Part shown: positions 61,001 through 64,000 of the stretch, piece after piece
Numbering within the stretch: position 1 is the first letter of the stretch
Layout: the number at the start of each line of letters is the position of its first letter
Source: Mesostigma viride
Taxonomy: Eukaryota > Streptophyta > Mesostigmatophyceae > Mesostigmatales > Mesostigmataceae
Length of the DNA stretch: 64,000 nt
NCBI GenBank assembly: GCA_009746045.1
Contig: RPFO01000072.1
Span: 1,011,893 to 1,075,892 of the forward strand
Reading direction: 5' to 3'
Translations under genes and position numbers: made by a program
The notes under the pieces: generated by a model
Told to the model about the DNA's origin: nothing
The model's database searches: none
What the model saw: the letters and a program-made list of their open reading frames with translations, nothing else

Positions 61001-62757
61001 CTTAGCTCCTGCTGGAGCAGGGTTTCGAAACGAGGCATGAATGTGCGCTTGGAGGTATAAGGCACCTTGGCGACTTCAGGTTTGTCATTAAGGATGTCTT
61101 GGTACAGCGCGAATTGCTGTTCACGAGTGCCATTCGCGAGTCGCTCAAACCGCTCAATCTGAATCCGCTTAACCGGATCGTCCACCATCTCAAGACCACC
61201 GTGGTACTCATCCTTCCCAGTGACCGCGGCAAAGCTGACACCAGATTCCACCATTGGGGGCGGCGTGCCCTCCCTTGCACGCTTGTGAGGAGGCTGTTGT
61301 GGGGAGGCGCCTTGGGCCTGAACTGGTTGCCCTTCTGACCCTTCCCCCCTAGGGGGAGAGTCGCCGACCACCTGCGATGTAGGGCCGCCCTTTTCCATCT
61401 GCAACACAAAACAAAAAAATTGGAAAAAACATACGAGTCAGCAGGAAGATGCGCCCCACGTCGCAACTCAATACAAAAAATGCATCATTATGTCAAGGTA
61501 CAAACAACGTTATAATTCAGAATGAACAGAGATTCATAACAAGAGAACGACGCACTAAAAGATGCGACCGCCGTCGCAACTTTCGTCAATTCACTCTCTA
61601 TACAAACAACTCTATGTCCCTCATAAAGAATCAATTGGCAAGGAAATGCAAAAAAATTCCGTTACCACCTCCGTCGACCCATAAGTGGTTCGCGAATGGG
61701 AAATCGCTGCTGATTTTCGGTCGAGCCCTTCACGGTATTTTCGAAATCTCGAGGCAAGGTTGCGCGGAAGAGGGCCCCCCTCAATCATGCGTGCGATCGG
61801 ACTGGCCATGGAAACGGATACCTGGTTCCTGGACTGCCTTGCACGGTCAACCATCTTGAAACTTCCCCGGAGAAGGAAATCAGACGTCAGACGGTTGAAT
61901 ATGCGAACGTCAAGATTTGACCAACCCATCATCCATTCCACCACCTTCTCCGCGGCATCATGGAAGACCTGCCTCTCATCCGCCACTCCTCGAGACCCAA
62001 ACACACAATCGGCCGTGTTATCGTCGTGCCTCTTAAGGCGAATGTTCACGTCCTCTTTGTCATCATCCATTTCCGACAGCCGAATTACAGCCCTTTTGGC
62101 TCCGTCCACTCCATCCTCAAGAAGGACGTCCATCTGCGCCCCTCCCACACAATTGTTGTCAACGTATTGTTGCAAATGACGGGAAATCATGTCCTTTCCA
62201 AAAGCTACGATGTGTTCCCCACACAGACCCATGTCGGTAATTGACAGCTTTTTACATTTCCTATCCCGGCACTTCTTTTCGGGATCCTTCTCAAAAATCC
62301 GGAAAACAGCGTCCTGATAGCTCATGTTGAGGGGTACTGCCCCTACACATGCATCAGCCCTCACGCGCAGAGAATGCGTAACATTCGGGTAAAATGCGCG
62401 CCCGTAGGTGCACCCAAGCTGAGCCCCTTCCTCTTCCCCCAACTCTATCTTTGGCCCCTTTGTAATGAACGACACCAAAAGGCGGAACTCCGTCCTTGGG
62501 TCTATGGGCACTCTTAGATCCATCTGTGGTCTGAAAAAACCCTCTTGAATACAGAAGTTCATATCAGCTAGCTGGGCGTACATAATTCTCTCCATTTGGC
62601 TGAACGAATCAAACGCCAATAAAACGGCCAAGTGGCGGCCTGTCCTCTCCTGCGCGACTCGAACTTCCTCGAATATGACACGAGACAGAAAGCGAACTTG
62701 TTTGAAAACGTTTTGAAGGACGCTTCCGTAGACTTCATTCACGATCTCGGACTCCAT
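54374..62757 (-). CDS. Large multi-exon gene of unknown function
   Basis: Predicted exons (minus): 62757-61666, 61398-60724, 60602-60546, 60418-60338, 60213-59707, 59264-58078, 57888-55212, 55068-54374. The first six introns are phase 0, the last phase 1, all GT-AG. The product would be about 2,300 residues. No domain was recognised. Visible: a structured N-terminal part with CRDRKCKKL, low-complexity Gln/Gly/Glu exons, a Trp-rich middle, a poly-Asp/Glu stretch encoded by a TCC-rich run (56,220-56,350), basic KKRSR and GKRQR, 24-residue tandem repeats, and a Trp-rich C-terminus. One-base frame breaks lie at a G7 run (58,635-58,641), near 56,130-56,170 and near 55,530. It may be one gene or several; transcript data would decide. 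Confidence 0.5.
55069..55211 (-). other. Unknown large gene, intron 7 without motif
   Basis: 143 bp, GTAAAT...CTTACGTGCAG, AT-rich, phase 1 (Gly codon split). It lacks the ~20-bp motif. Confidence 0.7.
55212..57888 (-). CDS. Unknown large gene, exon 7, with acidic run and 24-residue repeats
   Basis: From VTEQVGKMIEVVRQLG one frame runs about 590 codons (MQRWLFWCEDPLKP, LTRDFWRVVVTAMRA, LIKYWLVEDGWEGLKYF), then the poly-Asp/Glu run. The frame then changes in G-rich sequence near 56,150 into KKRSRGDGG...GKRQR and five 24-residue repeats (GNAGGRICDEEGDRQQEGGS). A second change near 55,530 leads to MEQCPNTILLNEDDDPE and VHSAG|GTAAAT. The 72-bp repeats could instead be an intron (possible donor GGAG|GTAAGC near 56,025). 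Confidence 0.5.
55679..56000 (-). repeat. 72-bp tandem repeat, about 5 copies, carrying the motif in reverse
   Basis: Period exactly 72 bp (24 codons). On the plus strand each unit has GATACGCCCGCCGGCGTTTC at about 55,751, 55,823, 55,895 and 55,967, with a degenerate copy at 55,679. It is open in more than one minus-strand frame. The motif orientation is opposite to that in the introns. Confidence 0.85.
57889..58077 (-). other. Unknown large gene, intron 6 with two motif copies
   Basis: 189 bp, GTAAGCC...GGGATGCAG. GTTGCGACCGCCGGCGTTTC at 58,068-58,049 lies just inside the donor, and GATGCGACCGCCGGCGTTTC at 57,999-57,980 lies in the middle. Confidence 0.8.
58078..59264 (-). CDS. Unknown large gene, exon 6 (frame break at a G7 run)
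   Basis: Starts YVQAERATHAAILYSISLDQ, contains KGKGKGKDLE and VWRYSFQFLADRCPNTFHDW, then GEMGG. There the frame ends at TGA in ATGA, overlapping an ATG that opens the next frame (MKAGYARAMTDEEIDIYLRT). One more G in the G7 run (58,635-58,641) would join both. It continues to WWQIREQK|GTAAGC. Two overlapping genes are an alternative. Confidence 0.55.
59265..59706 (-). repeat. Tandemly triplicated intron with exon-end duplication
   Basis: Three copies of a ~151-bp unit. Each unit includes the last 15 nt of exon 5 (GTTGAGGGGAATGAG or variant), a GTAAG donor or remnant, ACCTCTGTTGTGAGG, the motif GTTGCGACGGCCGGCGTTTC (at 59,630, 59,479 and 59,327) and a T-rich tail. Only the last unit retains the acceptor CACTGCAG. 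The second copy of the exon end is flanked by TTAAG and GTAAGTAT, so a 9-nt micro-exon is possible. Confidence 0.85.
59707..60213 (-). CDS. Unknown large gene, exon 5
   Basis: 169 codons from EAGRQGGANLQGEG to AVEGNE|GTAAGT. A helical, charged segment (RFKEQADAYQLKKLAKWVVA, LIKWMQENLF, LLTVTEKDAKTLIKML). No family recognised. Confidence 0.6.
60214..60337 (-). other. Unknown large gene, intron 4 with one motif copy
   Basis: 124 bp, GTAAGT...TTCTTGCAG, containing GTTACGACGGCCGGCGTTTC (60,282-60,263). Confidence 0.8.
60338..60418 (-). CDS. Unknown large gene, exon 4 (81 nt)
   Basis: 27 codons, Gly/Ser/Arg-rich, between TTTTTACAG and GGAAGG|GTAAGT, phase 0 at both ends. Confidence 0.5.
60546..60602 (-). 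CDS. Unknown large gene, exon 3 (57 nt)
   Basis: 19 codons (GRQEDVGAREARSMAGSTQ) between TTCGCAG and CCCAG|GTACAT, phase 0 at both ends. Confidence 0.5.
60724..61398 (-). CDS. Unknown large gene, exon 2
   Basis: 225 codons starting MEKGGPTSQVV after GTTGCAG and ending GGGPIF|GTAAGT. Pro/Gln-rich start with KRAREG, then a helical RFERLANGTREQQFALYQDI and LLQQELRLRRLAQ, then an Ala/Pro/Arg-rich tail. Confidence 0.6.
61399..61665 (-). other. Unknown large gene, intron 1 with two degenerate motif copies
   Basis: GTAACG...TTGTGTTGCAG. It contains GTTGCGACGGCGGTCGCATC (61,580-61,561) and GTTGCGACGTGGGGCGCATC (61,467-61,448), degenerate forms of the ~20-bp motif found in later introns. Confidence 0.65.
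61666..62757 (-). CDS. Unknown large gene, exon 1
   Basis: ATG at 62,757 (MESEIVNEVYGSVLQNVFKQ), 364 codons, donor GAGGTG|GTAACG. Mixed alpha/beta-looking protein with RDRKCKKLSITDMGLC and many Asp/Arg pairs. No family recognised. An upstream in-frame ATG at 62,781 is less likely because it precedes a T-rich stretch. Confidence 0.55.
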
Positions 62758-62825
62758 CTTTTTCAGGGAAAAAACGAACAAAAAAATTCATAAACATTAA
62801 TTTATTATTTTATAATAACAAGTTA

Positions 62826-63073
62826 CTATTCCTCGGAATAGTTTTTTTTTATCCATTCCACAAACGCGTTTGTCACAAACACCTTCCATGCTTTCTCAAG
62901 AACTTGTCCCCTGATGTTTTTGAGTATTCAAACTCGTCATCCGAAGAAACCAACTCCGGCACATCCTCCGAGAGGGTCTCTAAATTGTCATCGGCTTTCC
63001 TTTTGCGCTTGTGGTTTCCGAAGCATTTTTTTTTGTTCTTCTTCTGACATTTGTTCTGCAACCATGGAGTCAT
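62826..63073 (-). CDS. Small basic/acidic protein, hypothetical
   Basis: ATG at 63,073 (MTPWLQNKCQKKNKKKCFGN), then KRKRKADD (possible nuclear signal) and an acidic SEDVPELVSSDDEFEY. The frame stops at 62,873. One extra base in the GGGG run near 62,915 would open a longer end (EKAWKVFVTNAFVEWIKKNY) with TAG at 62,826. It could be a separate gene or an upstream exon of the large gene. Confidence 0.35.
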
Positions 63074-63149
63074 TTCGAGGGGGGTGTGGTTTAACGGGTG
63101 CAGATTTAAAGTAATTTGTTTTAGGTGAACGATGGTAAAAACTTCATTA

Positions 63150-63600
63150 GATATTTTAAACGAACGAGAAGCAACAGAAACGACGGCGGGCGTAACTATC
63201 ATGGGAAACTTTGATATCACAAGATCACAATGGACACGAACGCGCTGCAACTTTCACGACATATTCTTCGACATCGAAAATAAAAAAGAAACGACGGCGG
63301 GCGTAACTATCATGAAACATTGATCTTACAAGAAGCTGACGGGGATGCAACTTTCACGACAAACACTTCGACATCGAAGATGCAAAAGAAACGACGGCGG
63401 GCGTAACTATCATGGAAAGATTGAGCTTACAAGATGACAAGTTAACTGACGGGGGTGCATCTTTCCCGAGATATATTTCGACATCGAAAAGGCAAAAGAA
63501 ACGACGGCGGGCGTAACTAGCACAACCAATGTTGGTCATGTGCTCTTCCAGTAAGACAAGAAACGACGGCGGGCGTAACTATCACACGGTCCAGGAAGAG
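63150..63600 (-). repeat. Upstream tandem array with five motif copies
   Basis: Units of about 62-111 bp. On the plus strand GAAACGACGGCGGGCGTAAC starts at 63,177, 63,288, 63,388, 63,498 and 63,560, mostly followed by TATCA. Between copies lies a second shared phrase, TTTCACGACA...TTCGACATCGAA. It lies upstream of the minus-strand genes, so it could be promoter or leader sequence. Confidence 0.9.
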
Positions 63601-63616
63601 TGACGTTGGCAGAATT

Positions 63617-63992
<376 letters not shown>

Positions 63993-64000
63993 GAGTTGAC

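Overview
The window looks like nuclear DNA of a green alga (chlorophyte), possibly a volvocine-like lineage. Evidence: a spliced host gene with GT-AG introns, the chlorophyte-style poly(A) signal TGTAA after its stop codon, tyrosine-recombinase retrotransposons with the split-direct-repeat layout known from Kangaroo/PAT elements, Ty1/copia elements, and abundant micro- and minisatellites. The genus cannot be told from this window. All exon joins are inferred from splice signals and reading phase. All family assignments come from reading motifs; no database search was possible.

Layout. 1-2.8 kb: minus-strand Gag-RT-RNase H part of a tyrosine-recombinase (DIRS/PAT-type) retrotransposon, cut by the window edge. 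4.0-20.1 kb: a plus-strand host gene for a TRP-like channel, six recognised exons. Its introns hold a Penelope-like RT relic (6.1-7.1 kb), a complete 5.5-kb split-direct-repeat retrotransposon (here K1, 10.7-16.2 kb) and a 44-bp minisatellite. 21.2-28.6 kb: relics and non-autonomous elements, namely an L1-type ORF1 relic, a 2.0-kb non-autonomous split-direct-repeat element (K3) inside a CATT microsatellite, MITEs, a 25-bp-TIR element and a large fold-back structure with tRNA-like T-arms. 28.7-32.5 kb: 5' half of a copia element (C1), cut by a non-LTR RT fragment. 33.7-34.4 kb: a broken RING-finger gene. 36.5-41.2 kb: G-rich repeats and a ~0.7-kb satellite array. 42.9-44.6 kb: a TTAA-flanked inverted-repeat element. 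44.7-45.5 kb: a 43-bp minisatellite. 45.5-53.8 kb: a second copy of the same copia family (C2, minus strand), whose gag carries a nested 2.0-kb non-autonomous split-direct-repeat element (K2). 54.4-62.8 kb: a large minus-strand multi-exon gene of unknown function. 63.2-64.0 kb: tandem repeats and a GA microsatellite.

Main observations. (1) K1, K2 and K3 do not resemble one another in sequence, yet share the order A1-internal-B1-A2-linker-B2, and in all three the linker starts with the same 15-mer CCCACCCACCCACCC (a four-tract G-quadruplex motif on the other strand) followed by B2 starting with GGG. (2) K1 carries a canonical 2A ribosome-skipping motif (DGDVEANPGP) exactly between RNase H and tyrosine recombinase. 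(3) The copia family seems to have integrase ahead of an aspartic-protease-like domain, which is not the standard order. (4) The unknown gene at 54-63 kb and its upstream flank are studded with about 18 copies of a ~20-bp motif (GAAACGCCGGCSGTCGCAAC-like) found in introns, in an apparently coding 72-bp tandem repeat and in an upstream tandem array, with one intron tandemly triplicated.

Caution: many reading frames break at G/C homopolymers. This could be assembly error or real decay, so 'pseudogene' calls are provisional.
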